Shown piece by piece: positions 47,525 through 55,885 of a stretch of DNA of 64,000 nucleotides (position 1 is the stretch's first letter; each line of letters starts with the position of its first letter). The position numbers were made by a program, and so were the translations under genes. Source of the stretch: Sorangium cellulosum So0157-2 (lineage in GTDB: Bacteria > Myxococcota_A > Polyangia > Polyangiales > Polyangiaceae). The notes under the pieces are model-generated. The model searched no databases, had not been told where the DNA came from, and saw only the letters and a list, made by a program, of their open reading frames with translations. Location: contig NC_021658.1 in NCBI RefSeq assembly GCF_000418325.1, positions 8,198,001-8,262,000 on the forward strand, given 5' to 3'.

Positions 47525-47616
47525 TTCAACGCAAAGGCGCAAAGGCGCAAAGGCGCAAAAAAGAACAGATGTTATCTGGATTTGCGTCTTTGCGCTCTTG
47601 GCGCCTCTTCGTTGAA
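47525..47616. repeat. Palindromic dispersed-repeat-like element (GCAAAGGC type)
   Basis: Left arm TTCAACGCAAAGGCGCAAAG with further GGCGCAAA units, right arm the approximate complement ending in CGTTGAA. The outer 6 bp (TTCAAC/GTTGAA) match exactly. It sits after the acyl-CoA-dehydrogenase-fold gene and, like the element at 16690-16780, is built of short units in one arm and complementary units in the other. Confidence 0.65.
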
Positions 47617-47707
47617 ATTCCTCTCCGCTCGCGAGGCAGATCCCTGGCGGGTTTTCTGACCCGCGGTGTTCGTCGCTGCCAGGGACCGTCCGCCCTTCAC
47701 GGCTCTC

Positions 47708-48679
47708 TCAGCCGCCCTCCGGCCACACCGGCCGATCGCCGACGATGCGCGGCCCGTGGCGCTCCAGGTAGGCGCGGCACCAGGCGTCCAGCGCCTCGCG
47801 CCGGCCGACCCGGCGGATCGCCGTGTAGAGCACGAGCTCGCGCAGCTTCATGAACCGGTCGATCTCCGCAAGCCACCGCGCGGAGAGCGCGTTTTCCCGG
47901 GCATATCCGTCGAGGAACCGGTCGCGAAACCTCCGGAGGAGCTCGATCGGACGGCCGGGGCCGAGCGGGTCGATGGCGGCGTAAAAGAGGACGATCCCGA
48001 GATCGCTCGCGAACCACTCATACGCGCAGTCGTCGAAATCGATCAGCGTGAGCGCGTCCCCGTCCTTGAGCACGTTCCCGAAGTGCGCGTCCGTGTGCAC
48101 CAGACCGAAGGCATCCGGGTCCGTCGGCAAGGCCCGGAGCTCCGCGACGAGCCGCTCGATCCGGCCGCCGATCGGCTCGCGCTCGTCCTCGGGCAAGAGC
48201 TCCCGCGCGTTGGCGAAGTCGCCGTCTTCATGCCACGCGTGGCGCCGCCGCGACGATGGCGGGACGTACGCCCGGGTCGCGGCGTGCAGCCGGCCCAGGA
48301 GGCGCCCCCAGGCGGTCGCCACGCCCGGCGTCAGGTCGCCGGCCGACAGCGGCGCCCCGGGCGCCTTCGCGTACGCGCGCGCGCAGACGGCCTGGCCGGG
48401 CTCGCCGAGCAGCGCCGCATAGCGGCCGTCGGCCGCCCGGATCGCCGGCGCGGCGCGGACGCCCCGCGCCGTCAGGAACTCCAGCCACTCGCACTCGGCC
48501 TCGACCGCATCCGGCGACCGGTGCTCGGGATCCCCGAGCTTCAGGACGAGCGCGCCGCCCGGGTACCGCGCCTCGAAGACCTGGCTCTCGAAGCCTCCGA
48601 GGAACCGGCAGCTCGCCGGATCGGCCCCGTACAGCGCGAGCGCGCGCGCGAGGACCGCGCGATCGACGGGAGCCGTCAC
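47708..48679 (-). CDS. APH-fold phosphotransferase
   Basis: 323 residues from GTG 48679. N-lobe: FLGGFESQVFEARYPGGALV with Lys in LVLKLGDPE. Catalytic: FGLVHTDAHFGNVLKDG (Brenner motif HTDAHFGN) and metal loop LTLIDFDDCAYEWFASDLGI. This belongs to the choline/homoserine-kinase-like branch of the aminoglycoside phosphotransferase family (FDDCxxxW). The substrate is not known. It begins 25 bp from the end of the next lipoprotein-like gene, so the two may share a transcript. Confidence 0.82.
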   Translation of the reverse strand: MTAPVDRAVLARALALYGADPASCRFLGGFESQVFEARYPGGALVLKLGDPEHRSPDAVEAECEWLEFLTARGVRAAPAIRAADGRYAALLGEPGQAVCARAYAKAPGAPLSAGDLTPGVATAWGRLLGRLHAATRAYVPPSSRRRHAWHEDGDFANARELLPEDEREPIGGRIERLVAELRALPTDPDAFGLVHTDAHFGNVLKDGDALTLIDFDDCAYEWFASDLGIVLFYAAIDPLGPGRPIELLRRFRDRFLDGYARENALSARWLAEIDRFMKLRELVLYTAIRRVGRREALDAWCRAYLERHGPRIVGDRPVWPEGG

Positions 48680-48704
48680 GTCCGCCCCCGGGGCGGCCAC
48701 GCGG

Positions 48705-49202
48705 TCAGCGCGGGCCGCCTTCCGGCGGGCACGCGACCCGCTGGGGCGGCGGCGGGTTGCACATGATGACCACGGGAGGGCCTCCGTCGCGCGAGGGCCG
48801 AGGACGCGGGCAGGGGCTGGGCAAGAACTGCTTGCACGAGCCGTCCGGGAATCGGACCACCCTCCCGCCCTCCGCGGGCGGCGGGAGCGGCCCATCCGCC
48901 CCCTGCACCGCCGTCGCCCCGGCGTCCTGCGGTGTCTCCGGCGCACGCGCGTCCTGCGGTGTCTCCGGCGCAGGCGCGTCCTGCACCGCCGTCGCCCCGG
49001 CGTCCTGGAGCGCCTCGGCGGCGGCCGCGTCCTCCGCGCCGAGCGCGCTTGTCGGCGGGAGCTCCGGGCGCGGCGGATTGGCCATCTCCTCCGGCGGAGG
49101 GTGCGGCGGCTGGGTCGAAGCGCAGGCGGCCGCACCGCCGGCGACCGTGACGAGGAACGAGGACGCGAGCGCGCGGCGGCGCCGGCGCGACGATGGCTCC
49201 AT
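48705..49202 (-). CDS. Proline-rich putative lipoprotein
   Basis: 165 residues from ATG 49202. A basic start (MEPSSRRRRR) and hydrophobic stretch (ALASSFLVTVAGGAAACAS) end in a weak lipobox. The body is repetitive: DAGATAVQ occurs twice and APETPQDA twice, the result of internal 24-30 bp duplications. The C-terminal part has paired Cys and poly-Pro (PSPCPRPRPS, MCNPPPP). No domain is recognised. Codon use is consistent with expression. Confidence 0.55.
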   Translation of the reverse strand: MEPSSRRRRRALASSFLVTVAGGAAACASTQPPHPPPEEMANPPRPELPPTSALGAEDAAAAEALQDAGATAVQDAPAPETPQDARAPETPQDAGATAVQGADGPLPPPAEGGRVVRFPDGSCKQFLPSPCPRPRPSRDGGPPVVIMCNPPPPQRVACPPEGGPR

Positions 49203-49448
49203 GGCACGCATCGTAGACCCACGACCCGACCCGCGTCATCCGAACGACGGCCGCGCGGCGCGCTCCACGCTGAACGCGCGGGTCGAGGGCGGCGACAGCG
49301 CCGCGAGCGCCCGGTGACCCGAGCTCGCGCGGAGAGGACGCGGCGCGAAGAGGCGAAGACCCGCTTCGGCAAGACGGTGGCCGTGATCCGGGCGTGAGGC
49401 GCCGCGCTGCGAGAGCGGCGGCCGCGAGGACGGCGACGGGCGAGCGGC

Positions 49449-50021
49449 CTACTTGAAGATCTTCATGTGCGGACGCGCCATCAAGCGGTCCACGTAGGCC
49501 TCCAGCTTGGGCCGCCCCGGCGGCCCGCCCCACAGGCGCTTCCAGATGAACATCGAGCCGATCATCACGTCGGCCGCGGTGAACCAGTCGCCGAACAGGT
49601 ACGGACCGCCCCCGAGCTCGCCCTCGACGACATCCATGGCCGTCTCGAAATTCGTCCACCCCCGCTGCGGCGTCGTCTCGACCTTCATCAGATGATCGCC
49701 CATCGCCGGCTCGAGCTGCGAGGTCGAGTAGACCATCAGCGACAGATAACGTCCCCGCTGCGGGGAGCCGATGGGGGGCGCCAGCCGGGCCTCCGGGAAC
49801 TTGTCCGCCAGATACAGACAGATCGCCGCGTTCTCGAAGAGCTTGGCTTCGCCATCCACGAGCGCAGGCAGCTTGCCAGCCGGGTTGATCTTCAAGAACT
49901 CCGGCGCCTTGTGCTCCCGCTTCTCGAAGTCGATGGGTACGAGGTCGTACGCGGCGCCGCACTCGTCCAGCATCCACCTGGTGATCGCCGCGCGGCTCCG
50001 CGGGTTGTAATAGAGCTTCAT
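49449..50021 (-). CDS. Glutathione S-transferase family protein
   Basis: 190 residues. The N-terminal thioredoxin-like domain shows KLYYNPRSRAAITRWMLDE with the Ser/Arg active site region, INPAGKLPALVDGEAKLFEN with cis-Pro, and AAICLYLADKFPEA. The helical domain includes YLFGDWFTAADVMIGSMFIW, with the conserved N-cap/hydrophobic staple Asp. A soluble detoxification or stress role is likely; the co-substrate is not certain, since many GSTs of this type are uncharacterised. Confidence 0.88.
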   Translation of the reverse strand: MKLYYNPRSRAAITRWMLDECGAAYDLVPIDFEKREHKAPEFLKINPAGKLPALVDGEAKLFENAAICLYLADKFPEARLAPPIGSPQRGRYLSLMVYSTSQLEPAMGDHLMKVETTPQRGWTNFETAMDVVEGELGGGPYLFGDWFTAADVMIGSMFIWKRLWGGPPGRPKLEAYVDRLMARPHMKIFK

Positions 50022-50209
50022 CGTAATCTCCCTCGAGTGGTCTGATGAAACACGTCGAGCATGCCAGAACCCCAGGGCGCGTTCCAGTGCTCAGCGACGG
50101 TGTCTCACATCACACAACCCAGCTTTTCGCGCTCTTCCTCGCTTCGCGTGGCACACGCCGGCGCGAGATCGCAATGAAGTGAGCGCTGTCGCGAGGGACG
50201 AAGCTCCGC

Positions 50210-50881
50210 TCAGGACGGAGAGATCGCCCGGAGCCGGAGGTGAACGGACAGGAGCCGAGGCGGGTCGTTCCTGGCGGCCTCTGCGTCGCGCCACTCGCCC
50301 AGGTGGACGAGCTCGTACCCGGACGACAGGCCCGCATTCACGTACTCGGAGACGTCGTGCAGGAACGCGGGCACGCGCTCGGGCTCGCCCGTCTCCCGGT
50401 TGACGAAATTGGCCTGACCTCCGCGCATCTGCCGCACGGGGTGCAGCTCGCACAGGAAGAGCTCGCCGCCAGGCCGCAGGGCGCGCGCGGCCTCGGCGAA
50501 GATCGCGTCGACATGCTCGATGTGCTCCAGCACGAGCATGGCAATCACCACGTCGGACGAGCCGAGAGCGGCCGGCCAGGGAGAGCGGATGTCGTGCTGC
50601 GCGAACCGGACGCGCGGGGAGCCCACGCGCGCCCTCGCCTGCCGCAGCATCCCTTCGGAGAAATCCAGCGCGAGGACGCTCCCGGCGCGCTCGGCGAGCC
50701 ACTGCGTGTTGAGCCCCGTGCCGCAGCCGATCTCGATCACGTCGCGCCCGGCGAGCGCCAGGCCCCGCTCCCGGAGGACCGCGGCCGAGAGCTCGCGGGT
50801 CCGGTTGGGGTCGTTGTCGTACGTCGCGGACCAGCGATCGTACGCCGTGGCGATCTCGGGCTTGTTCGGAGAGGTGGACAT
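50210..50881 (-). CDS. Class I SAM-dependent methyltransferase
   Basis: 223 residues. Motif I is VIEIGCGTGLNTQWLAERAG; then VLALDFSEGMLRQARARV, IAMLVLEHIEHVDAIFAEAA and ALRPGGELFLCELHPVRQMR. This is the Methyltransf_11/25 type; the methyl acceptor is unknown. The start is 11 bp from the stop of the DUF1348 gene, so they form a two-gene operon. Confidence 0.85.
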   Translation of the reverse strand: MSTSPNKPEIATAYDRWSATYDNDPNRTRELSAAVLRERGLALAGRDVIEIGCGTGLNTQWLAERAGSVLALDFSEGMLRQARARVGSPRVRFAQHDIRSPWPAALGSSDVVIAMLVLEHIEHVDAIFAEAARALRPGGELFLCELHPVRQMRGGQANFVNRETGEPERVPAFLHDVSEYVNAGLSSGYELVHLGEWRDAEAARNDPPRLLSVHLRLRAISPS

Positions 50882-50892
50882 CCGCGGCCTCG

Positions 50893-51375
50893 CTACAACC
50901 CGAGCTCGGTCAGCCCCGGATGATCGTCCGGACGGCGTCCGAGCGGCCAGTGGAACTTCCGGTCCTCCGCCGCGATGCGCACGTCATTGATGCTCGCCTC
51001 GCGCCGCCGCATCAACCCGTGCGCGTCGAACTCCCATTGCTCATTGCCATGGGACCGGTACCAAGTGCCGCTGTCGTCGTGCCATTCGTAGGCGAAGCGC
51101 ACCGCGATCCGATCGCCCGTGAACGCCCAGACCTCCTTGATCAGGCGATAATCCAGCTCCCGCTGCCACTTGCGGTGCAGGAACGCCTCGATCGCCTCCC
51201 TGCCCTGGAAGAACTCGGCCCGGTTCCGCCAGCGGCTATCGACGGTGTACGCCTGGGCCACGCGCGCGGGCTCCCGGCTGTTCCAGGCGTCCTCGGCCAG
51301 CCGCGCTTTCCGGGCGGCGGTCTCGGCGGTGAAGGGCGGCAACGGCGGACGCGACGCGGCGGGCTCCTGGCTCAC
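50893..51375 (-). CDS. DUF1348 (NTF2-like) protein
   Basis: 160 residues from GTG 51375; the longer upstream frame has poor composition. It reads PPFTAETAARKARLAEDAWN, AQAYTVDSRWRNRAEFFQGR, FLHRKWQRELDYRLIKEVWA, RIAVRFAYEWHDDSGTWYRS and ASINDVRIAAEDRKFHWPLG, which is typical of DUF1348 and the NTF2-like cone fold. The function of the family is unknown. It is translated just before the methyltransferase gene (11 bp). Confidence 0.85.
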   Translation of the reverse strand: MSQEPAASRPPLPPFTAETAARKARLAEDAWNSREPARVAQAYTVDSRWRNRAEFFQGREAIEAFLHRKWQRELDYRLIKEVWAFTGDRIAVRFAYEWHDDSGTWYRSHGNEQWEFDAHGLMRRREASINDVRIAAEDRKFHWPLGRRPDDHPGLTELGL

Positions 51376-51758
51376 GGCGCAAACCTTCCTCGAATCTCCC
51401 GTCCCGGGCAACCCCTTTTCGCGCTCGGGGGCTCTCCCGCTCTCCTCCTCCAGCCCACACGCGCGGCCGCCGCTCGGGCTCGCTGCCGCCGGGGAATCGT
51501 CGCCCCGGGCCCGGCGCGGGCGCCCTGCGAGCCGCGGCGGGGCTTGACGCTCGCGCGGTCGAGGAGAACTCGTTAGAGTTGCTCTGCACCTGGAGGCGCC
51601 CGCGCGCTCGATGAAACGATGACCCTCCCGAATGCACCTCGGCGACACGACCTCGGCGCGGGCTGCCGGCCTCGCGGCCGCAGCGAGCCCGCTCCTCCGG
51701 CGGTGGCCGGCCCGAACGGCGCGGCGCCGGCGGCCCCTCGCGCACGGGGCGCGGGGCC
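51376..51758. other. Intergenic region with AACTC-GTTA-GAGTT palindrome
   Basis: 383 bp of divergent spacer with no clear gene. At 51567-51580 lies the perfect inverted repeat AACTC-GTTA-GAGTT, a candidate operator, with TTGACG at 51544-51549 as a possible -35 box for the plus-strand gene. Confidence 0.4.
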
Positions 51759-52148
51759 GTGAGCTCCGATCCGCCGGGCGCCGACTACCTCGACGCGATC
51801 TTCGCCGCGATCCGCGGGGGAGCGGCCCAGCTCACGGCGATGAAGGCGTGGCTCGGCAGCGCCCAGCGCGCCGCGTCCTCGTCCTCGTGGCGCTTTCAGT
51901 TCCTCGCCGCCGCGCGCGCGGCGCACCGGCGCGCCGGCGCCTACCTCGACGAGACCGAGGAGCGGCTGCGCCGGCTCGGCCCCGACGATCAGGTCCCGGC
52001 CCCGCTCGACCGGCTCCCGAGGAACGTCGCCGCGATGCGCGCGGATCTCCGCGCCGAGGAGCAGCACCTGCATCGCCTCGAGACGGAGGCCACCGCCCGG
52101 CGCGAGCCGAGCAGCGCTGGCGCGCGAGGGAAGCGGAGCGCCTCCTAG
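51759..52148 (+). CDS. Hypothetical protein
   Basis: 129 residues from GTG 51759. The reading frame has the strong GC3 bias of real genes here. It is soluble and mainly helical (DYLDAIFAAIRGGAAQLTAM, FLAAARAAHRRAGAYLDETE, NVAAMRADLRAEEQHLHRLE), with a basic disordered tail. It may form a helical bundle or coiled coil. No family is recognised. It converges on the MBL-fold gene at 52211. Confidence 0.5.
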   Translation: MSSDPPGADYLDAIFAAIRGGAAQLTAMKAWLGSAQRAASSSSWRFQFLAAARAAHRRAGAYLDETEERLRRLGPDDQVPAPLDRLPRNVAAMRADLRAEEQHLHRLETEATARREPSSAGARGKRSAS

Positions 52149-52210
52149 CCTCGACCGGGGCCCGCCTCGCGCCCGCCGCGACGCGACGCCGCGGGCGCGC
52201 CGAAGCTGGA

Positions 52211-53305
52211 TCAGCGCGGGAGGGGCATCCACGCGCCGTCGGTCGGAACGTGGATGTGCGCGGGCAGGCGCTTCGTCGCGGCGCGCTGAACGAACGCCGT
52301 GACCGGCTCGCGGTAATGGCCAAAGGTGGTGTGGTGGATCGGGATCACGTGGCGCGGGCGGAGGAGCGCCGCAGCGGCGACGGCCTCCTCGGCGTCCATC
52401 GTGCGGAGGCCGCGCGCGCCGTCGACGCCGACCGCGCCGAGGTGCGGCAGCCATAGGTCGATGGGCGCGAACCGGGCCGCCACCGCGCGCATGGGCTCGG
52501 TGAAGACCGAATCGCCGGTCCAGTAAATCGAATAAGGCGTCGCGCCCTCCCAACGCAGCACATACCCGTTGCCCTTTCCGAGCGTCGCGTCGAGCGCCGC
52601 ATCGTGGGAATGGTTCGCCGGGACGGCGAGGATCCGGAGGCGGCCGGCGCGGGTCGGAATGACCGTCTCGCCGTCCCAGTCGAGCGGCGTCAGCCTGGTG
52701 AACCCCGCGGCGCGCGCGGCGTCGGCCGCGTCGGGCGGGAGGACGAAGGTGACGTCCTTCGGGAGGGTCTCTCTCGCGACCGCATCGAAGTGGTCGGCGT
52801 GGTTGTGGCTGAGGAGGATGACGTCGAGTCGCCCGAGCGGCTCGGCGGGAGGATCCGTGTAGCGGGCGACCGGCGCGTTCTCGACGCCGGTCGACGGGTG
52901 CTTCGGCAGGGCGAACGCGGCAGGCCCGCGCGGCCCGAGGACGGGATCGGTGAGGAGCCGGAGCCCGTCGCGCTCGAGGATCGCCGTCGGACCGCCGCGC
53001 CACTGGAGGCGTCCGCTCGAGGCATCGGCGTCGGCCGGCGCGCCGGCCGACGGCCCGGCGCCGGCCGATGCGGCGGCCGGCGGGGCGCTGGCGTCGGCGC
53101 GGTTCGCCGGCGCGCACGCGGCCAGCACGAGCGCGAGCAGCGGCGCGGCGGCGTCCGCGGGGGGCGCGCCGGCGGCGTCCGCGGGGGGCGCGCCGGCGGC
53201 GTCCGCGGGGGGCGCGCCGACCGCTGGCCGGGGCGGGGCTCCGCACCGGCGCGGTGAGGGCTCGAGGGCTGCTGGGCATGCCGGACCGACATGCTCGGAA
53301 CACAC
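52211..53305 (-). CDS. MBL-fold metallo-hydrolase, lipoprotein-like (N-terminus uncertain)
   Basis: The body is a metallo-beta-lactamase fold (UlaG/NAPE-PLD-like): ILLSHNHADHFDAVARETLP with the HxHxDH zinc motif, VPANHSHDAALDA, YSIYWTGDSVFTEPMRA and PRHVIPIHHTTFGHYREPVT. A hydrophobic segment ending in the lipobox LAAC precedes it. The start is unclear: GTG 53305 is in frame, but an ATG at 53319 overlapping the TetR stop (ATGA) would be the natural coupled start and is in another frame. A 24-bp repeat with G6 runs (53147-53218) lies between, so a frameshift or a sequencing error is possible. Substrate unknown. It is co-transcribed with tetR. Confidence 0.75.
   Translation of the reverse strand: MCSEHVGPACPAALEPSPRRCGAPPRPAVGAPPADAAGAPPADAAGAPPADAAAPLLALVLAACAPANRADASAPPAAASAGAGPSAGAPADADASSGRLQWRGGPTAILERDGLRLLTDPVLGPRGPAAFALPKHPSTGVENAPVARYTDPPAEPLGRLDVILLSHNHADHFDAVARETLPKDVTFVLPPDAADAARAAGFTRLTPLDWDGETVIPTRAGRLRILAVPANHSHDAALDATLGKGNGYVLRWEGATPYSIYWTGDSVFTEPMRAVAARFAPIDLWLPHLGAVGVDGARGLRTMDAEEAVAAAALLRPRHVIPIHHTTFGHYREPVTAFVQRAATKRLPAHIHVPTDGAWMPLPR
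53147..53218. repeat. 24-bp tandem repeat (three exact copies)
   Basis: The unit begins GGCGGCGTCCGCGGGGGGCG and is repeated three times without change. Each copy has a G6 run. It lies at the start of the MBL-fold gene, just before its hydrophobic signal segment, and encodes GAPPADAA repeats. Confidence 0.92.
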
Positions 53306-53315
53306 GGGATCTGGT

Positions 53316-53891
53316 TCATCGTCGTCGCCTCCTTGGCCGCGCGGTGGCGAGGAGCACCTCGGCGAGGGAACGCGCGCGCGCGGCCGCGCCCGGTCCCCCC
53401 TCGCGGACGGCGGTGACCGTCGCGCCGTCGATCAGAAGCAGGAGCTGCGGCGCCAGCGCGGCGGCGTCCGGCACGCCGGCCTCGCGCAGGAGCCCCTCGA
53501 GATAGTCGATGAGACGCTGCTTGTGGCGCTGCGACGCCTCGTGCGCGGGGTGGCTCCGGCTCGCGACCTCGACCATCGTGTTGAGGAACGCGCACCCGCG
53601 GAAGTCGTTCGCGGCGAACCGCTCCGAGAGCGCGTCGAAGACCGCGAGCGGCCGGTCCAGCGGATCGCTCGCGAGGGCCTCGACGCGCCCGGCCAGCCAC
53701 GCGCGGAAGCGCGCGTCGCGGGCGTCGAGCACCGCCACGAGCAGCTCGTCCTTGGTCCGGAAGTGGCGATAAAAGGTGGCCTTGGCGACGCCCGCCTCGG
53801 CGATCAAGCGATCGACGCCGACGGCGCGGTAGCCCTCCGCGTAAAAGAGGCGCTCCGCGACCTCGAGGATGTGGCTCCGGGCGTCGCTCAC
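53316..53891 (-). CDS. TetR/AcrR-family repressor
   Basis: 191 residues. N-terminal helix-turn-helix: ILEVAERLFYAEGYRAVGVD, LIAEAGVAKATFYRHFRTKD. The C-domain contains RGCAFLNTMVEVASRSHPAH, similar to the TetR_C group that regulates small hydrolases and oxidoreductases, and the protein ends in Arg-rich residues. It sits at the head of an operon with the MBL-fold gene. A palindromic operator overlaps its own promoter (53896-53926), so it should repress itself and the downstream hydrolase and be released by a ligand. Confidence 0.9.
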   Translation of the reverse strand: MSDARSHILEVAERLFYAEGYRAVGVDRLIAEAGVAKATFYRHFRTKDELLVAVLDARDARFRAWLAGRVEALASDPLDRPLAVFDALSERFAANDFRGCAFLNTMVEVASRSHPAHEASQRHKQRLIDYLEGLLREAGVPDAAALAPQLLLLIDGATVTAVREGGPGAAARARSLAEVLLATARPRRRRR

Positions 53892-53895
53892 GCCC

Positions 53896-53926
53896 GCAAT
53901 TAAGACAGACAGGTCTGTCTTGTCAA
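53896..53926 (-). promoter_or_regulatory. Promoter with embedded TetR operator
   Basis: On the minus strand a perfect -35 TTGACA (53926-53921) is followed after 17 bp by TTAATT as the -10. Between and overlapping them is the inverted repeat AAGACAGAC-AG-GTCTGTCTT (53902-53921), 9-bp arms with a 2-bp spacer, typical of TetR-family operators. Repressor bound there would block RNA polymerase. The start codon is 10 bp downstream of the operator. Confidence 0.8.
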
Positions 53927-54146
53927 GGGCGCCCGATCGCCGGCGCGCGCCCCCGCGCCCGGCCGCGTCTCTCGCGCCGTCCCCTGCCCTGCCTGCGCCC
54001 GCGATGGCCAGGCGAGCCGCTCCGCCGAAGCCAGGGCCTACCGCGACGACCAGCGCGCGGGCCGCCGTGGACAGGATCGGCTTCGGAGCGGAACGCCTCG
54101 CCTCGGCGCGGCGCCGCGCGTCTTCAGGAGACGCTGATCTCGACCT

Positions 54147-55673
54147 TCAGGGAACGCTCATCTCGAACGCCACGCCGTAGTTCGGCTGGGCCTTGCCCGT
54201 GACCGAGCCGACGAATGGATCCGAGTCGCGCAGCTGACCCCAGCGCGTCGTGCCGCCCGGCATCGCGTGCGCTTCGCCGTCGGTCGTCGCCGCGTAGCCG
54301 ACCATCACGCCGGAAGCGGGGAGGTCCCGCGCCGTGATCTCGACCGAGTCGCCGTCGATCTCGACGCCGGTGATCTCGATCCGGGTGTTGCCGCTCCAGA
54401 GCTCGAAGCCGCGGCCTTGCGCCCACTCGGTGAGCGCCGTCTGGTGGGGAGGCGGCAGCGCCGTGTCCCACACGAGCGGCGGCACCGGGACGTGGAAGTG
54501 CACGGTGACGACGTTGCCGCTGCGCTCGACCCGCGTCGGCTGGAGCGGCTGCCAGTCCTTCCCGAGGACGACCTTCTCGAAGTAGACCTGGCCGTATTTC
54601 TCGCCGAGCTGCTGGTACCCGTTCGCGTTGAGGTGGATGTGATCGTTCGCGTACGGATACTGGTACTTCGGACCCGAGCAGAGGATGTCGCCCGGGTGGC
54701 TCACGCCCACGCGCCACTGCGCCAGGGTCGACGTCGACCGCGAGCCCACCTCGAGGTGCACCGAGTGCTGCTGGGACACGAGCATCGGGATGCTCCGCGT
54801 CTGCCCGGTGAGCGGCGGGATATCCTGGTTGTAGTCGGACCACAGCTTGACCAGATCGTCCTCGTAGGTCGGGCTGCCGGCGTCGGACTCGCCGTGCGTG
54901 ATGATGATGGCGCCGACGCCGAACGTCTTGCCGGCCTTGCCGGCGAGCTTCGCGATCGCCTCGGCCTCGAACAGCGTCGCCGCATAGGCGCGGCCCATGG
55001 TCGTGTCGCCGCTGACCACCTCGGCGGCGCCCTTCCGGAGGACGCTCATCGGCTGCCCGCTCTCGCCGACGACCGTGTGCACCGTGACGTGGTCGCCGAT
55101 CATCGCGGCCTTCGCCAGCGACGAGATCTGATCGGCCATCGCCGTGTGCGGCGTCTCGCCGTAGAGGTTCTTCGGGTAGGCGCTCGGGTACGTCGTCGCG
55201 AAGGGGCGGATGGGCTCGACGAGCGGCACCAGGGAGAGGGCGCTGCTCTCCGGATCGAACGGGGGCACGGTCGCGTTCCCGAGGGACAGCTTGAGGTTGC
55301 CGAAGCGCTGCCGCGTCCCGAGGGGCGGGTTCGCCTCCGCGCCGACCGACAGGCTCTGTCCCGTGCCGACGATGCCGGTCCAGTCCCAGGCCGGGGCCGG
55401 CGTCGCGCCGCCGCCCGAGCCGCCGGTGCCCGCCGCGTCGCCCCCGGTGCCCCCGGTGCCCGCGCCGCCCCCGCCGTCCGCCGCGCCGCCGGAGCCGGTC
55501 GAGGCGCTGGCGCCGCCGGCGCCGCTCCCGCTGCTCGTCGCGCTCTGGCCGCCGGAGCCGCCGTCGCCCCCCGTGCCGGAGGAGGAATCGCTCGATGAAG
55601 CGCACCCGAGCCCCATCAGGAGAAGGACGAGGATGCCTGATGAGCCAAGGCCCAAGACCAAAGGTTTTCGCAT
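54147..55673 (-). CDS. Sialate O-acetylesterase-like (SGNH-type) lipoprotein
   Basis: 508 residues from ATG 55673. The signal peptide ends in the lipobox LGLGC. Then comes a Gly/Ser/Ala-rich linker of about 70 residues. The catalytic domain has IVGTGQSLSVGAEANPP, the GQS serine block, then VHTVVGESGQPMSVLRKGAA, IIITHGESDAGSPTYEDDLV and the Asp/His pair in ANDHIHLNANGYQQLGEKYG. These are hallmarks of the SASA/DUF303 carbohydrate acetylesterase group. It would remove acetyl groups from plant or microbial polysaccharides outside the cell. A C-terminal beta-rich region follows (VHFHVPVPPLVWDTA). Confidence 0.82.
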   Translation of the reverse strand: MRKPLVLGLGSSGILVLLLMGLGCASSSDSSSGTGGDGGSGGQSATSSGSGAGGASASTGSGGAADGGGGAGTGGTGGDAAGTGGSGGGATPAPAWDWTGIVGTGQSLSVGAEANPPLGTRQRFGNLKLSLGNATVPPFDPESSALSLVPLVEPIRPFATTYPSAYPKNLYGETPHTAMADQISSLAKAAMIGDHVTVHTVVGESGQPMSVLRKGAAEVVSGDTTMGRAYAATLFEAEAIAKLAGKAGKTFGVGAIIITHGESDAGSPTYEDDLVKLWSDYNQDIPPLTGQTRSIPMLVSQQHSVHLEVGSRSTSTLAQWRVGVSHPGDILCSGPKYQYPYANDHIHLNANGYQQLGEKYGQVYFEKVVLGKDWQPLQPTRVERSGNVVTVHFHVPVPPLVWDTALPPPHQTALTEWAQGRGFELWSGNTRIEITGVEIDGDSVEITARDLPASGVMVGYAATTDGEAHAMPGGTTRWGQLRDSDPFVGSVTGKAQPNYGVAFEMSVP

Positions 55674-55850
55674 GAATGGCTCCTTGTCGCCCACGAGCTG
55701 GTCCGCGCGGCCCCGCGTCCGGGAGGGTGGATCACCGGTCCTCGCGTTCGAGACAGCAGGCGGTGCTGCGGAGGCGATCCGCGCTGGCGTCAGGCACGGC
55801 TGTCCGGGGCCGCGGCGTTGGGCGCGGGCTGTGGTGCGTTGTAGGAGCGT

Positions 55851-55879
55851 AGGAGAACAAAACCGGTTCAGTTTGTCAA
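55851..55879 (-). promoter_or_regulatory. Possible promoter upstream of the esterase gene
   Basis: A perfect TTGACA (55879-55874) stands on the minus strand with the palindrome AACCGGTT (55861-55868) just downstream in the spacer. The -10 is poor (TCTCCT after 17 bp). If used, the 5' untranslated region of the esterase transcript is about 180 bases. Confidence 0.3.
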
Positions 55880-55885
55880 GCGCTC

